From: Hirschia maritima DSM 19733
Lineage (GTDB): Bacteria > Pseudomonadota > Alphaproteobacteria > Caulobacterales > Hyphomonadaceae
Length of the DNA stretch: 64,000 nucleotides
Assembly: GCF_000378345.1 (NCBI RefSeq)
Contig: NZ_KB899547.1
Span: 1 to 64,000, forward strand
Direction of reading: 5' to 3'
The translations under genes and the position numbers were made by a program. The notes beneath the pieces were generated by a model that was not told the origin of the DNA, ran no database searches, and saw only the letters and a list, made by a program, of their open reading frames with translations. Shown in pieces: positions 37,875 through 47,698 of this stretch; within the stretch, counting starts at the first letter, position 1, and every line of letters starts with the position of its first letter.

Positions 37875-39668
37875 ATGAGCGACTATAAGTGGATTGATCA
37901 CACGTTTGATGTCGTCGTTGTTGGTGCAGGTGGTTCTGGTTTGCGTGCGGCTCTTGGTGCTGCTCAAGCTGGATTGAAAACTGCTTGTATATCAAAAGTT
38001 TTCCCAACGCGTTCCCACACAGTAGCAGCCCAGGGTGGTATTGCTGCATCTTTGGGAAATATGGAAAATGGTGATGACTGGCGCTGGCACATGTTTGATA
38101 CCGTTAAAGGGTCAGACTGGTTGGGTGATCAAGATTCAATCGAATATCTTGTGCGACATGCGCCAGATGCTGTTTATGAATTAGAGCACTGGGGTATGCC
38201 TTTCTCGCGTACCGACGAAGGTAAAATCTACCAACGTCCTTTTGGTGGTCACACAACTGAATTTGGTGAAGGTCCGCCAGTTCAGCGTACATGTGCAGCT
38301 GCTGACCGGACTGGTCACGCAATGCTTCACACTCTTTATGGTCAGTCATTGCGTCACGATGTTGAGTTTTTCATCGAGCATTTCGCAATGGATCTCATCA
38401 TGGATGATGATGGTTCTTGTCGTGGTGTTACGACATGGCAGCTAGATAATGGTGAAATGCACCGTTTCCGGGCTCAGCGTGTTATCTTGGCAACTGGTGG
38501 GTATGGTCGTGCTTACTTCTCTTGTACATCTGCACACACATGTACTGGTGATGGTAATGCCATGGTGCTTCGTGCCGGTTTGCCATTACAAGATATGGAG
38601 TTTGTTCAGTTCCACCCAACAGGTATCTATGGATCGGGTTGTTTGATCACTGAAGGTGCACGTGGTGAAGGTGGTTACCTGACGAACTCACAAGGTGAGC
38701 GCTTTATGGAGCGTTATGCACCAACTTACAAAGATCTAGCGTCTCGTGATGTTGTTTCTCGTTGTATGACAATGGAAGTTCGAGAAGGTCGTGGTGTCGG
38801 TGATGAAAATGACCACATCTTCCTTCATCTAGATCACCTTGACCCTAAGGTTTTACAAGCTCGCTTGCCAGGTATTTCTGAAAGTGCGCGCGTCTTCGCT
38901 GGTGTTGATGTGACTAAGGAGCCAATTCCGGTCATTCCGACAGTTCACTATAATATGGGTGGTATTCCGACCAATTATCATGGTGAAGTGCTGACTAAGA
39001 AGGGCGATGACCCTGATGCAGTTGTACCTGGTCTTATGGCTGTTGGTGAAGCTGCTTGTGTGTCAGTGCACGGTGCTAACCGTCTTGGATCAAACTCATT
39101 GATCGACTTGGTTGTGTTTGGTCGTGCTGCAGGTCTTCGTTGTGGTGATGTCTTAGAAGCAAACGCACGTCAGGCAGAGTTGCCAGCTTACGCTGGAACA
39201 AATTCTCTTGATCGTCTTGATCACTACCGTAACAAAAAAGGTGGTACGCCAACTTCGCAACTTCGTTTGCAAATGCAAAAAGCGATGCAAGCCAATTGTG
39301 CAGTTTTCAGAACTGGTGAAGTTCTTGAAGAAGGTGTGGCGAAAATTACTGAATGTTACACAGGTATGCCTGATTTGGATGTTAAAGATCAAAGCCTCAT
39401 CTGGAACACAGATCTTGTGGAAACATTAGAGCTGGATAACCTCATCGGGCAGGCAGCAGTGACAGTAAATGGCGCGGCCAACCGTAAAGAAAGTCGTGGT
39501 GCGCATGCACGTGAAGACTTCTCAGAGCGTGATGACAAGGAATGGATGAAGCACACACTCGCATGGTGTGATGACAAAGGTAATGTGAAAATTGATTACC
39601 GTCCTGTCCATGAATACACCATGTCAGACGATATTGAATATATTAAGCCTAAGGCTCGAGTATACTAA
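37875..39668 (+). CDS. sdhA: Succinate dehydrogenase flavoprotein subunit
   Basis: 597 residues. FAD fold [23 protein letters not shown] and [16 protein letters not shown] (with the histidine that carries FAD covalently in [10 protein letters not shown]), then catalytic [10 protein letters not shown] and REGRGVG with the active Arg, and [17 protein letters not shown]. It oxidises succinate to fumarate. It ends the sdhCDA transcript: the strong terminator at 39691 follows 22 bp after the stop. Confidence 0.97.
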   Translation: MSDYKWIDHTFDVVVVGAGGSGLRAALGAAQAGLKTACISKVFPTRSHTVAAQGGIAASLGNMENGDDWRWHMFDTVKGSDWLGDQDSIEYLVRHAPDAVYELEHWGMPFSRTDEGKIYQRPFGGHTTEFGEGPPVQRTCAAADRTGHAMLHTLYGQSLRHDVEFFIEHFAMDLIMDDDGSCRGVTTWQLDNGEMHRFRAQRVILATGGYGRAYFSCTSAHTCTGDGNAMVLRAGLPLQDMEFVQFHPTGIYGSGCLITEGARGEGGYLTNSQGERFMERYAPTYKDLASRDVVSRCMTMEVREGRGVGDENDHIFLHLDHLDPKVLQARLPGISESARVFAGVDVTKEPIPVIPTVHYNMGGIPTNYHGEVLTKKGDDPDAVVPGLMAVGEAACVSVHGANRLGSNSLIDLVVFGRAAGLRCGDVLEANARQAELPAYAGTNSLDRLDHYRNKKGGTPTSQLRLQMQKAMQANCAVFRTGEVLEEGVAKITECYTGMPDLDVKDQSLIWNTDLVETLELDNLIGQAAVTVNGAANRKESRGAHAREDFSERDDKEWMKHTLAWCDDKGNVKIDYRPVHEYTMSDDIEYIKPKARVY

Positions 39669-39690
39669 GAAATATCAGTATCTTGATTTA

Positions 39691-39725
39691 AGCCCACATC
39701 ATTTAGATGTGGGCTTTTTTATTTT
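39691..39725 (+). terminator. Strong intrinsic terminator between sdhA and SUFU/sdhB
   Basis: A perfect 10-bp stem AGCCCACATC / GATGTGGGCT with loop ATTTA is followed by TTTTTATTTT. This is as good an intrinsic terminator as any in the window and implies that sdhB is at least partly transcribed separately from sdhCDA. Confidence 0.9.
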
Positions 39726-39831
39726 ACTATGCAAATATTGGTTGAATACTGCTGAACTAATCAAAATAAAACTACAGCTGGTTGAATAGTATTTGATTGA
39801 CCGGTGAATAAGGGACGTTACAAATCTCAGC

Positions 39832-40605
39832 ATGGATATCTGGGGACCAGAAACTGATTTTGGCATGTCGTCTGATGACATGCGCGACGCGCTTGATCTG
39901 CATCTTGCGCGCAATATCGGTGAGTTCCAAACGGTGTTTACAGATGATGATGGTTGGGCTGGGAACTCGTCTGAAGACGGACCACCAATTGATGTTTTAG
40001 TTGTGCCACCTGAAGGGGAACGTAAGTTCGCTTATGTTTGTAGTTTCGGTTGTTCATTCGCGCCGCTCCCATCACCACAATACCGTGAAAACAATCAGGT
40101 ACGCCGCGTTGAGTTTGTTCTGGCAGCTCAACAAAAAGGTGATGAAGAGGAAGATTTAAAAGCGCTCAACCTTGCCGCCAACACGGTACGTCAGTTCGCA
40201 AAACTAGTTCATATCAATGCCGTTGCTGTGGAAGAGGGCGAAACAGTAATGTTCTCTGAAAAGCCCCGTCCAGTATTTGAGGGAGCCGAATTTTGTGGCT
40301 TCGGTTTTGTTAAGCCGCTTCTTCCAGGTGTGGGGTTTGATTGTATGAAAGTGGAAGAAGGGGATGAGAATAGTTTTGTGCATTTCATCTCACCTGTCCC
40401 ATTGTACAAAGAAGAAATGGAAATATCTTCAAATCAAGGACCAGAGGTGCTTTGCCAGGGGCTGTTAAAGGCTGGCGTTTCCGAAATGATCGACATGCAA
40501 CGCAAATGCATTGTGCCGCGTGAACCTCTTAAAGAAGAAGTTGAAACACCTCCTAAGAGCAAGACAATTTGGGATAAAATGTTGTCTTGGATTGGGATAG
40601 AATAA
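39832..40605 (+). CDS. Suppressor-of-fused (SUFU)-like domain protein
   Basis: 257 residues. FVHFISPVPLYKEEMEISSNQGPEVLCQGLLKAGVSEMIDMQR resembles the SUFU family C-terminal beta region (LVPLYxxE...), and the VEFVLAAQQK...ALNLAANTVRQFAKLVH centre supports this. The first 60 residues, ending GGAC-like, are acidic. Bacterial SUFU-like proteins often sit near toxins, but here it is between sdhA and sdhB after a terminator; the likely role is unknown. Note that the assignment rests on weak similarity. Confidence 0.6.
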   Translation: MDIWGPETDFGMSSDDMRDALDLHLARNIGEFQTVFTDDDGWAGNSSEDGPPIDVLVVPPEGERKFAYVCSFGCSFAPLPSPQYRENNQVRRVEFVLAAQQKGDEEEDLKALNLAANTVRQFAKLVHINAVAVEEGETVMFSEKPRPVFEGAEFCGFGFVKPLLPGVGFDCMKVEEGDENSFVHFISPVPLYKEEMEISSNQGPEVLCQGLLKAGVSEMIDMQRKCIVPREPLKEEVETPPKSKTIWDKMLSWIGIE

Positions 40606-40770
40606 GCTTATCCTGCTGATTTAATGTCAAAATCGCAGAAATTGTTGAGAATGATTTTTAGTTGCGAACATTTTTTCTTTTTTTAGCGCTACCAAAGTTC
40701 AATAACACTATGCATTTACGATTTGCTCGTTAGATTGCAGGCAAATAAAGAAAAAAAGGTTGTGGACATC

Positions 40771-41556
40771 ATGGTTCAGCTAACGCTACCGAAGAATTCC
40801 AAGATTAAGACGGGTAAAACCTGGTCTGCCCCAGAAGGGTCTTCATCAGGGCCATTAAGAACTTTCCGTGTTTATCGTTTTGATCCTGACAATGGTGAGA
40901 ATCCGAGATGGGATACATATAACGTCGATACTTCAAAATTCGGTCCAATGATCCTTGATGCTCTGATTTACATCAAGAATGAAGTTGACCCGACTTTGGC
41001 TTTCCGTCGCTCCTGTCGTGAAGGTGTGTGTGGATCTTGTGCCATGAATATTGGTGGCCGCAACACAATTGCATGTACGAAGGGTGTAGATGAGTTTAAA
41101 GGCGCGATTACGATTTCGCCTTTGCCGCATCAGCCTGTCATCAAAGATTTGGTTCCTGATCTTTCACAATTTTACGCTCAACATGCCTATGTCGCGCCTT
41201 ACTTGCAGACAACGACACCAGAGCCGCAAAAAGAGTGGAAGCAGACACCTCAAGATCGCGAAAAACTAGATGGTTTGTATGAATGTATCATGTGCGCATC
41301 TTGTTCAACATCTTGTCCGTCTTACTGGTGGAATGGTGACAAATATCTTGGTCCTGCAGCTTTGCTGCAAGCATATCGTTGGTTGATTGATAGCCGCGAT
41401 GAAGCAACAGGTGACCGTTTGGACGATTTGGAAGACCCATTCAAATTGTATCGCTGTCACACAATCATGAACTGTGCGCAGGTTTGTCCAAAAGGTCTAA
41501 ACCCTGCAGAAGCAATTGCTTCAATTAAAACAATGATGGTTGAGCGTCGCGTATAA
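40771..41556 (+). CDS. sdhB: Succinate dehydrogenase iron-sulfur subunit
   Basis: About 261 residues from ATG 40771 (frame open 16 codons further). [23 protein letters not shown] binds [2Fe-2S], [16 protein letters not shown] and C-H[12 protein letters not shown] bind [4Fe-4S] and [3Fe-4S], all ligands intact. It passes electrons from SdhA to quinone. It lies 165 bp after the SUFU-like gene, with its own leader. A terminator follows at 41588. Confidence 0.96.
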   Translation: MVQLTLPKNSKIKTGKTWSAPEGSSSGPLRTFRVYRFDPDNGENPRWDTYNVDTSKFGPMILDALIYIKNEVDPTLAFRRSCREGVCGSCAMNIGGRNTIACTKGVDEFKGAITISPLPHQPVIKDLVPDLSQFYAQHAYVAPYLQTTTPEPQKEWKQTPQDREKLDGLYECIMCASCSTSCPSYWWNGDKYLGPAALLQAYRWLIDSRDEATGDRLDDLEDPFKLYRCHTIMNCAQVCPKGLNPAEAIASIKTMMVERRV

Positions 41557-41587
41557 GACAGCGAACCAACTATTTATAATTTTAAGA

Positions 41588-41618
41588 GGGCCCGAAGTGA
41601 ATTCGGGTCCTTTTTTTT
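41588..41618 (+). terminator. Intrinsic terminator of sdhB
   Basis: GGGCCCGAA pairs with TTCGGGTCC (one G-T pair) around GTGAA; eight T follow directly. It lies 32 bp after the sdhB stop. Confidence 0.9.
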
Positions 41619-41711
41619 ATGGAGATTCAATTTGTATGCGATTGTTCATAGTGTACTCAGGTTAGGTATGTTAACGCTTGGTTAATGTAAGAATTATCTG
41701 TGAGGATTATT

Positions 41712-42389
41712 ATGGCTGGATTGAATTTAATGGATATGTTGTCGTCTGGTGCGGGTCAGGGGGCATTACAACAACTAAGTCAGCAGTTTGGGTTAGATGC
41801 CAACACAACTCAATCTGCGGTTAAAGCGTTGCTACCAGCTATTTCAGGTGGATTGAAGCGCAATGTCGGCCAAGAAGGTGGTCTTGAAGCGCTTATGGGC
41901 GCATTACAAAACGGTGATCACGCTAAATATCTTGAGCAACCTGAAACATTGGCATCACAAGATACAGTGAATGATGGAAATGCAATTCTTGGACACCTTC
42001 TAGGTTCTAAAGAGGTTAGCCGTGAAGTTGCGACAAAGGCAGGTGAGCGCGCGGGTGTATCTTCTGATCTCATGAAACAGTTATTGCCAATGGTTGCTTC
42101 CATGGCGATGGGTTCATTGGCTAAACAGTCTAAAGATCCAGCCGTTCCCGCAAATTTAATGGGCGATTTAGGTAGCATTGCATCTGCGGCTCTAGGTGCT
42201 GCATCATCAGGCAATAAGCAATCTGGTGGTGGTCTGCTCGGCGGTCTCCTTGGTGGATTGATGGGCGGCAATAAGCAGCAAGCTTCATCCGGCGGTGGTG
42301 CAATGGGCATGATCGGGAACCTGCTGGATGCTGACGGCGATGGAAATGCGGTTGACGACATCTTTGAAATGGTGATGAAGCGCCGTTAA
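41712..42389 (+). CDS. DUF937 family protein
   Basis: 225 residues from ATG 41712 (GTGAGGATT site; a GTG at 41700 is in frame). LNLMDMLSSGAGQGALQQLSQQFGLDANTTQSAVKALLPAISGGLKRN is the DUF937 head (LxxLLxxxxGQxxLxQLAxQFGLxxxQ), followed by a Gly-rich middle GGGLLGGLLGGLMGGN and the end LLDADGDGNAVDDIFEM, which looks like an EF-hand-like calcium loop DADGDGNAVDDI. Family function is unknown; the end motif suggests calcium binding. It overlaps a terminator shared with the convergent midA-like gene. Confidence 0.85.
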   Translation: MAGLNLMDMLSSGAGQGALQQLSQQFGLDANTTQSAVKALLPAISGGLKRNVGQEGGLEALMGALQNGDHAKYLEQPETLASQDTVNDGNAILGHLLGSKEVSREVATKAGERAGVSSDLMKQLLPMVASMAMGSLAKQSKDPAVPANLMGDLGSIASAALGAASSGNKQSGGGLLGGLLGGLMGGNKQQASSGGGAMGMIGNLLDADGDGNAVDDIFEMVMKRR

Positions 42390-42415
42390 ACGTTGCGGTC
42401 AAAATTGAAAATATT

Positions 42416-42446
42416 AAAAGCCACTCCGAAATGGGTGGCTTTTTTA
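42416..42446. terminator. Terminator between DUF937 and midA-like genes
   Basis: AAAGCCAC pairs perfectly with GTGGCTTT; TTTTT follows on the plus strand and the leading A run gives T on the minus strand, so it should stop both transcripts. It overlaps the midA-like stop at 42444. Confidence 0.8.
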
Positions 42447-43529
42447 TTGAAAACCAGCAGGTTTGGGGAGGTCATTTGACGACAAGCATATGGCTTGAAA
42501 ACGTTCCCCCATATGTTCAGGAGACATAAGCTTTGTGCCACCCTCAGCAATATTATCAGCAAGGCTGGGGTTTTGGTCCATGAGTTGGTTGATACGTTCC
42601 ACACCGCCCATAGAACCCAAAAACCATCCTTGTGAAATAGGCCCAGAAACATCCAAATTGTGATTTTGTGCAGATTTGGAAACTTCTGTGAAATCAACAT
42701 CAGCTGTTAGATCTGTTTTCCCGACTTGGGTGAGTGGATCAATTTGTTTGCCATTTGCATAGGCTCTGAAAGTATCTGCCGGACGTGAGCTAGCTGGACC
42801 ATAATCAATAAATAAAACGCGGGAATTTCCTTGCGCTAAGCGCTCGCTTATCTGCTGGATATAAGCATCCAACGCTGTTGAAATTTCGATGATGGATTGG
42901 TTTCTGGGAAGCTCTTCTAGCAGAGCTTGATCTTTGGCAGAGTTGATAGGTCCAGATAAACCAAAGGTGAAACAGTTTTTATCGTCCAGCCCTATTTGAC
43001 GTTCATGCCATTTATCGTGTTTTTGAACAAATTGCCGAATGGGCAAGCAGTCCAATACCTCATTGGCAATAATTAGAGTTGGACCATCGGGGATGTCTGC
43101 TAGATCGTCGACCCATTCTGGGGTTAACTCAAGACCAAGTGTGTCAGCCTGCTTTTTTCTTAGTGCTAAAGAGGGCTCTATGAGGTGAACTTGAGCGGCG
43201 TCGTTAAAGCCTTGAATTTTAGATGTCGCGCGCCAGATGTCTCGTATCATTGTGCCGCGTCCGGGCCCCAATTCAATAAGATGGAAAGTTGAAGGGCATC
43301 CTAGTTGTTGCCATTCATAGGCTGCCCAAACACCTAACAATTCGCCAAACACTTGGCTAATCTCAGGTGCCGTAATGAAATCTCTTCCGATACCGGGGCG
43401 AGTGGCATAATAGCCTTGTTTGCGGTCAAACAAAGCTAATTGCATAAATACTGAAATCGAAATTGGCCCATTCGTTTGGATAAGCGATTTGATACGCGTT
43501 TCTAAACTTGGTTCTCTTGATTCAGTCAC
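42444..43529 (-). CDS. SAM-dependent methyltransferase, MidA/NDUFAF7 family
   Basis: 361 residues. YYATRPGIGRDFITAPEISQVFGELLGVWAAYEW and IELGPGRGTMIRDIWRA are the MidA/NDUFAF7 core; the SAM-binding Gly-rich loop is ELGPGRGT. In mitochondria this protein dimethylates an Arg of complex I subunit NDUFS2; bacterial members form a neighbouring family. It follows the Lgt gene directly (2 bp), so the two share a transcript; this pairing is common in alphaproteobacteria. Confidence 0.88.
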   Translation of the reverse strand: MTESREPSLETRIKSLIQTNGPISISVFMQLALFDRKQGYYATRPGIGRDFITAPEISQVFGELLGVWAAYEWQQLGCPSTFHLIELGPGRGTMIRDIWRATSKIQGFNDAAQVHLIEPSLALRKKQADTLGLELTPEWVDDLADIPDGPTLIIANEVLDCLPIRQFVQKHDKWHERQIGLDDKNCFTFGLSGPINSAKDQALLEELPRNQSIIEISTALDAYIQQISERLAQGNSRVLFIDYGPASSRPADTFRAYANGKQIDPLTQVGKTDLTADVDFTEVSKSAQNHNLDVSGPISQGWFLGSMGGVERINQLMDQNPSLADNIAEGGTKLMSPEHMGERFQAICLSSNDLPKPAGFQ

Positions 43530-43531
43530 GT

Positions 43532-44482
43532 TTAACTTGGGGTTTCCGAGTTAGGAAGACGTTTCCCACTATTGGGTTTGTTCGCGCGATTTATGAGGTA
43601 GATACCTCCTAAAATCATTGGAACTGAAAGGAGCATTCCCATTGTGAGGTTGCCCGGTAAAAAACCAATATGAGAATCTGGTTCGCGGAAATTTTCAACA
43701 AACGTTCTTGCAGCTGCATACCCCAATAGGAAAATACCCGTTGCCATGCCTGGTTTGCGATAGATTTTGAATTTCCAAACGGCAAAAGAAACAATGGAAA
43801 AAAGAAGTAAGCCCTCTAACGCTGCTTCATATAATTGGCTTGGGTGAACATTGCCCTGTGATCCTAATTCGCGACCTAGGGCGTCTTCATACATCCATGT
43901 TCTACTTCTTTCATCGAAGACAGGAAAATTCATCCCCCATGAAACATCTGTTTTGCGGCCATAGAGCTCACCATTGATGAAGTTAGCGATGCGTCCCAAG
44001 AAGAGTGCAATAGGGGCTGTTGCGGCTCCAAGGTCGGATAGGCTTAGAATTGAAAGCCCTCGTTGATGGGCGGTATAAGCCATAGCGAAGGCGACCCCAA
44101 TCAAGCCCCCATGGAAAGACATGCCGCCTTCCCACATTTTGAAGATCATCAATGGATCATTGAGTAGGCGTTCAGGTTCAAATGGAAGCTGGTAAAAGAA
44201 AATGTAACCAAGCCGGCCCCCGATGAGTACACCCATCATGGCCCAGAAAATGAAGTCATCTAAATCATCTTTAGATACTGGGCTTTTGACATTATCAGCT
44301 GACCAAAGATTGTTCTTCTTGATCAGGTGATCCGCATATTTCCACGCTAAAAGGAGGCCAATAATATAGGAAAGAGCATACCAACGCAGCGGGAATGGTC
44401 CTATGGAAAAATCACCAAGAGATAATACCGGAATGGTGAAAACTGCCGGATCAATTTCCGGGAATGGAATTGCCACAAACAT
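43532..44482 (-). CDS. lgt: Prolipoprotein diacylglyceryl transferase
   Basis: About 316 residues from ATG 44482 (AAGGA site); the frame goes on to 44530. RWYALSYIIGLLLAWKYA, then GGRLGYIFFY, MWEGGMSFHGGLIGV (HGGL with the essential His) and GRIANFINGELYGR, the Lgt signature, are all present; seven membrane helices. Lgt moves diacylglycerol from phosphatidylglycerol to the lipobox Cys, here used by several lipoproteins of the window (16958, 28954, 63371). Confidence 0.95.
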   Translation of the reverse strand: MFVAIPFPEIDPAVFTIPVLSLGDFSIGPFPLRWYALSYIIGLLLAWKYADHLIKKNNLWSADNVKSPVSKDDLDDFIFWAMMGVLIGGRLGYIFFYQLPFEPERLLNDPLMIFKMWEGGMSFHGGLIGVAFAMAYTAHQRGLSILSLSDLGAATAPIALFLGRIANFINGELYGRKTDVSWGMNFPVFDERSRTWMYEDALGRELGSQGNVHPSQLYEAALEGLLLFSIVSFAVWKFKIYRKPGMATGIFLLGYAAARTFVENFREPDSHIGFLPGNLTMGMLLSVPMILGGIYLINRANKPNSGKRLPNSETPS

Positions 44483-44609
44483 GCTGCCGCGTCCTTTTGA
44501 CCAAAATCTATGAACAATCACCCTTTGCAAGGTGGCTCATAGTCCACTATGTTTCTAACTATGCAGTGCCACGGTAAGAGTGCCGGGTCCAGAGGCGAGA
44601 CATTAACAA

Positions 44610-44861
44610 ATGCAAACAAAGAACCCAATTTTTGATGAAGCCGCCAAATTTGTGACTGGCGCTATGGGAGCTGCGCAAGCTGCTGGAGATGAAGCTAAGG
44701 GCCTTTTGAGATCGCAAACGGATCGTGTCATTGCTGATATGGATTTAGTAAGCCGTGAAGAATATGAAGTGTTGAAAGAAATGTTTCAGGCTTCACAGGC
44801 CCGTATTGAAGCATTGGAAACAAAACTCGAATTGCTTACAAAGCACTTGAATAAAGACTAA
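44610..44861 (+). CDS. ubiK: UbiK-type accessory factor (BMFP family)
   Basis: 83 residues. The N-terminal amphipathic helix and C-terminal coiled coil (VSREEYEVLKEMFQASQARIEALETKLELL) are the BMFP/UbiK (YqiC-like) layout, with RxEYExLKxMxxxARxxIxxLExKLxxL. UbiK supports ubiquinone biosynthesis as a membrane-fusing accessory. Together with Coq7 at 32611 it indicates aerobic ubiquinone synthesis. Confidence 0.85.
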   Translation: MQTKNPIFDEAAKFVTGAMGAAQAAGDEAKGLLRSQTDRVIADMDLVSREEYEVLKEMFQASQARIEALETKLELLTKHLNKD

Positions 44862-44979
44862 AAACGTCGGTTCCTTAAAAAAATAACACAGGTTAACTTT
44901 ACCCCGCTTGTAATAGCGGCTAACGCCGTTTAAAGCGATTTGCTGCTTTTAGCTCGCTTACTTGGCAAAGGGTGTTCTC

Positions 44980-45483
44980 ATGTCGGCTCTTCCGTCCCAA
45001 CAATACGAAGCAAACGATGATACAATGGATATCATCGAGCAATGCTTGGCGTCTGCCGAATGGGGAGCTGAACGTTCTGACGAAAGAAGCATGAATTTTG
45101 CCGCGCCCACGCGTTGGGGTGAATGCGGTGGTATTTTCATTTTACGCGATGAACCGCGCGCTGTGCATTTTTCTATGTCTGTAGATATGCGCGCATCCAA
45201 CACGCGTCGCGTCCAAGTTTTGGAATTGCTTTCCATGGTGAATGAACGCCTTTGGATGGGACATTTTGAATATTGGAATGATGACGGTGTGATAATGTAT
45301 CGTCATACATTGCCATTGCTAGATCGAGAAGCGCCTGAAAAAGGTGAAGTGGAAGCTGTGATGCAAGCTGCAGCAGAAGCTATCGAGAAATTTCTTCCAG
45401 CCTTCAACTTTGTTGTATGGGCAGGAAAGACACCTAAACAAGCTCTTGAAGCGGCTTTGTTTGATACGCTAGGTGAAGCGTAG
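44980..45483 (+). CDS. YbjN domain protein
   Basis: 167 residues from ATG 44980 (the frame reaches 44962). FAAPTRWGECGGIFILRDEPRAVHFSMSVDMRASNTRRVQVLELLSMVNERLWMGHFEYWNDDGVIMYRHTLPL has the YbjN alternation of strands with MNERLWxGHFE. YbjN-type domains occur as chaperone-like proteins; type III secretion chaperone-like folds. Function here is unknown. ProC follows 34 bp later and may be co-transcribed; this pair is common in alphaproteobacteria. Confidence 0.85.
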   Translation: MSALPSQQYEANDDTMDIIEQCLASAEWGAERSDERSMNFAAPTRWGECGGIFILRDEPRAVHFSMSVDMRASNTRRVQVLELLSMVNERLWMGHFEYWNDDGVIMYRHTLPLLDREAPEKGEVEAVMQAAAEAIEKFLPAFNFVVWAGKTPKQALEAALFDTLGEA

Positions 45484-45517
45484 ATCTAATTAAAACCAAT
45501 TTGACTGGCTAGATATC

Positions 45518-46348
45518 ATGGCAAATCCAAACGAGTCTAAATCCGTTGCAACACTCATCGGAGGGGGGCGAATGGGTATCGCCATGGCTAAGGGATGGTT
45601 GTCCAACCTTGAAGCTGCGGGATTGAGCAGGGTCAATATTGTGGACCCCACGCCAAGCGAAGATTTATCTCAGCTATGTTTAACGGAAGCTGCGGAATTG
45701 AATCCGGAAAATTCGTCAGCAGCTGATGTTGTGATATTGGCAATCAAACCGCAAGTTTTCTCTAAAGTTGCGGCGGATGTCGTGAAATGGGTTGGTCCAG
45801 AAACTTTGGTTATTTCTGTGATGGCTGGGATCACTTTAGAGCGTTTAGCCAATGAAACAGGCGCGCGCAAAGTTGTTCGTACTATGCCCAATACGCCTGG
45901 AGCAGTGGGGGCAGGTGTTACTGCTTATTCAGTGTCAGAACACTGTGATGAGGCCGACAATGCCAAGGTACATGCCTTGTTGGCGTCATTGGGTACTGTT
46001 GAAGGGCCATTGGATGAAAGCTTGATGGATGCCGTTACTGTCGTTTCGGGGTGTGGTCCTGCTTATACTTTCTTGCTCGTTGAAGCGATGGCAGCTGGCG
46101 GTGTTGCGTTGGGGCTTGAAGAAGGCATGGCGCAGAGATTAGCTCGCCAAACAGTCATTGGATCGAGTGTGTTGATGGATCAGGATCCAACATCTGCTGA
46201 AGACCTTCGAAAAGCTGTAACATCTCCAAATGGAGTTACTTTAGCAGCGCTTGAGGTCATGATGGCTGAAGGCGGTATCCCGGATGTGACCAAAAAGGCT
46301 TTGGAAACAGCTCGTGATCGATCCATTGAATTGTCAAAAGGCAGCTAA
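45518..46348 (+). CDS. proC: Pyrroline-5-carboxylate reductase
   Basis: 276 residues. NAD(P)-binding LIGGGRMGIAMAKGW, VVILAIKPQV, and VVRTMPNTPGAVGAGVTAY (the MPNTP signature), and the C-terminal TVVSGCGPAYTFLLVEAMA and LRKAVTSPNGVTLAAL with the catalytic Thr are all present. It reduces pyrroline-5-carboxylate to proline. The stop is directly next to the kinase stop (46350), convergent, with no terminator between. Confidence 0.97.
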   Translation: MANPNESKSVATLIGGGRMGIAMAKGWLSNLEAAGLSRVNIVDPTPSEDLSQLCLTEAAELNPENSSAADVVILAIKPQVFSKVAADVVKWVGPETLVISVMAGITLERLANETGARKVVRTMPNTPGAVGAGVTAYSVSEHCDEADNAKVHALLASLGTVEGPLDESLMDAVTVVSGCGPAYTFLLVEAMAAGGVALGLEEGMAQRLARQTVIGSSVLMDQDPTSAEDLRKAVTSPNGVTLAALEVMMAEGGIPDVTKKALETARDRSIELSKGS

Positions 46349-46349
46349 G

Positions 46350-47678
46350 CTAAGTTTCGCGGCGTGTTGATGTTGGCATATTTAGAGTTGCGCTAAGGCC
46401 GCCAAGTTCAGATTTTTCCAACTTTAAAAAGCCACCATGCGCTTGAGCGATATCTTTAGTGATACTCAAACCAAGGCCAACGCCGGATTTGTTTTGATTC
46501 CGAGATTCGTCAAGGCGACCAAATGGCTTTAAAGCTTCAGTGATTTTGTCTGCGGCTATGCCTGGCCCATTGTCTTCGACGCATATTCTGATCAATCCAG
46601 GAGCTTGAGTGAGGTGAACGTAGACAATATCCGCATGATCGGCAGCGTTGTTGGTTAGGTTTGCAATTGCTCTTTTCATCGCGAGCGGACGACCGCGCAT
46701 CAATAGGTGTTCAGGGGCATTGATCGTAAGTTTTACTCGACCTGCAGCAGCAGCACTGGCTTGGTTTATAAGTTCTACAGCATCAAACTCTTGCGTTGGT
46801 TCATCTTTTTCGCCACGAGCAAATGCTAAATACCCATCCAGCATTTGTTCCATTTCTTGTATGTCAGCTTTAGCTGCTGTCAGGTCGACATTTTTTAGCC
46901 CCTTCATCAGAGCTAATTCTAATTTCAATCGTGTCAGCGGTGTGCGTAGGTCATGCGAAACACCTGCGAGCATTTGGGTGCGTTGATCCACATAGCGTCC
47001 AATGCGATTACGCATTCGAATAACCGAACGAGCAGCTTGGCGCACTTCTCGTGCACCTGATGGTTTGAAATGTGGAGCTTCTTCTCCTCGTCCAAATGCA
47101 TCGGCAGCGTCGGCAAGGTTGAGAATGGAGCGGACATGATTGCGAAGAAAGCCGTGGGCGATCAATAATAAAAGAGCGCTAAGTAGAATGGACCAGAAAA
47201 TGAAAATATGCGCGGTGATCATCACAGCTCGTTTTCGAGGAAACTCTATAACGAGCGTATCTATGTTGATGTCGCTTGTGGCATTTAATTGATAGTGGAT
47301 ACGTATCAAACCATCTTGCTTCACCCGTTCAATATTGAGCTGATTGGGAAGAGTGCGTTTGAGGATATCGTGGAGAACATCACAACAAGGCGTGCCGAAT
47401 AGCGCTGGATTTTGAATTGAGCTAATCCGAGCATTCATAAGTTCCGCGGAAGTGAAGTTGGATCGGATTTTTTCAAATAGAGCTCTATCGGAATTGGCGG
47501 CTGAAACGAGAACTTCTATTTCCGAGCCAACGGACAGAGCAAGGCGTCTGTTGACCTCTTTGACGTGTGATCCGAAGAACATTGTAGTCATGGCCGCGAT
47601 AAGCAGACCAATCGGCAAGATAACGATCAGATATGATCGAACGAGATATCCTCGGGGGAAGAAACGTGACAACTTCAT
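46350..47678 (-). CDS. Sensor histidine kinase (EnvZ/OmpB-like)
   Basis: 442 residues. Membrane helices near residues 14-34 and 157-175 flank a periplasmic sensor of about 120 residues. A HAMP region follows, then the H-box LAGVSHDLRTPLTRLKLELA with the phosphorylated His, NLTNNAADHA (N box), VEDNGPGIAADK (G1) and KSGVGLGLSITKDIAQ (G2). It should phosphorylate the response regulator at 47699, whose start is 20 bp from its start end in the same operon. Its sensor input is unknown; a periplasmic pair CCDVLHD of cysteines is visible. Confidence 0.93.
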   Translation of the reverse strand: MKLSRFFPRGYLVRSYLIVILPIGLLIAAMTTMFFGSHVKEVNRRLALSVGSEIEVLVSAANSDRALFEKIRSNFTSAELMNARISSIQNPALFGTPCCDVLHDILKRTLPNQLNIERVKQDGLIRIHYQLNATSDINIDTLVIEFPRKRAVMITAHIFIFWSILLSALLLLIAHGFLRNHVRSILNLADAADAFGRGEEAPHFKPSGAREVRQAARSVIRMRNRIGRYVDQRTQMLAGVSHDLRTPLTRLKLELALMKGLKNVDLTAAKADIQEMEQMLDGYLAFARGEKDEPTQEFDAVELINQASAAAAGRVKLTINAPEHLLMRGRPLAMKRAIANLTNNAADHADIVYVHLTQAPGLIRICVEDNGPGIAADKITEALKPFGRLDESRNQNKSGVGLGLSITKDIAQAHGGFLKLEKSELGGLSATLNMPTSTRRET

Positions 47679-47698
47679 CTTAGCAGAGTAATTGGTGC

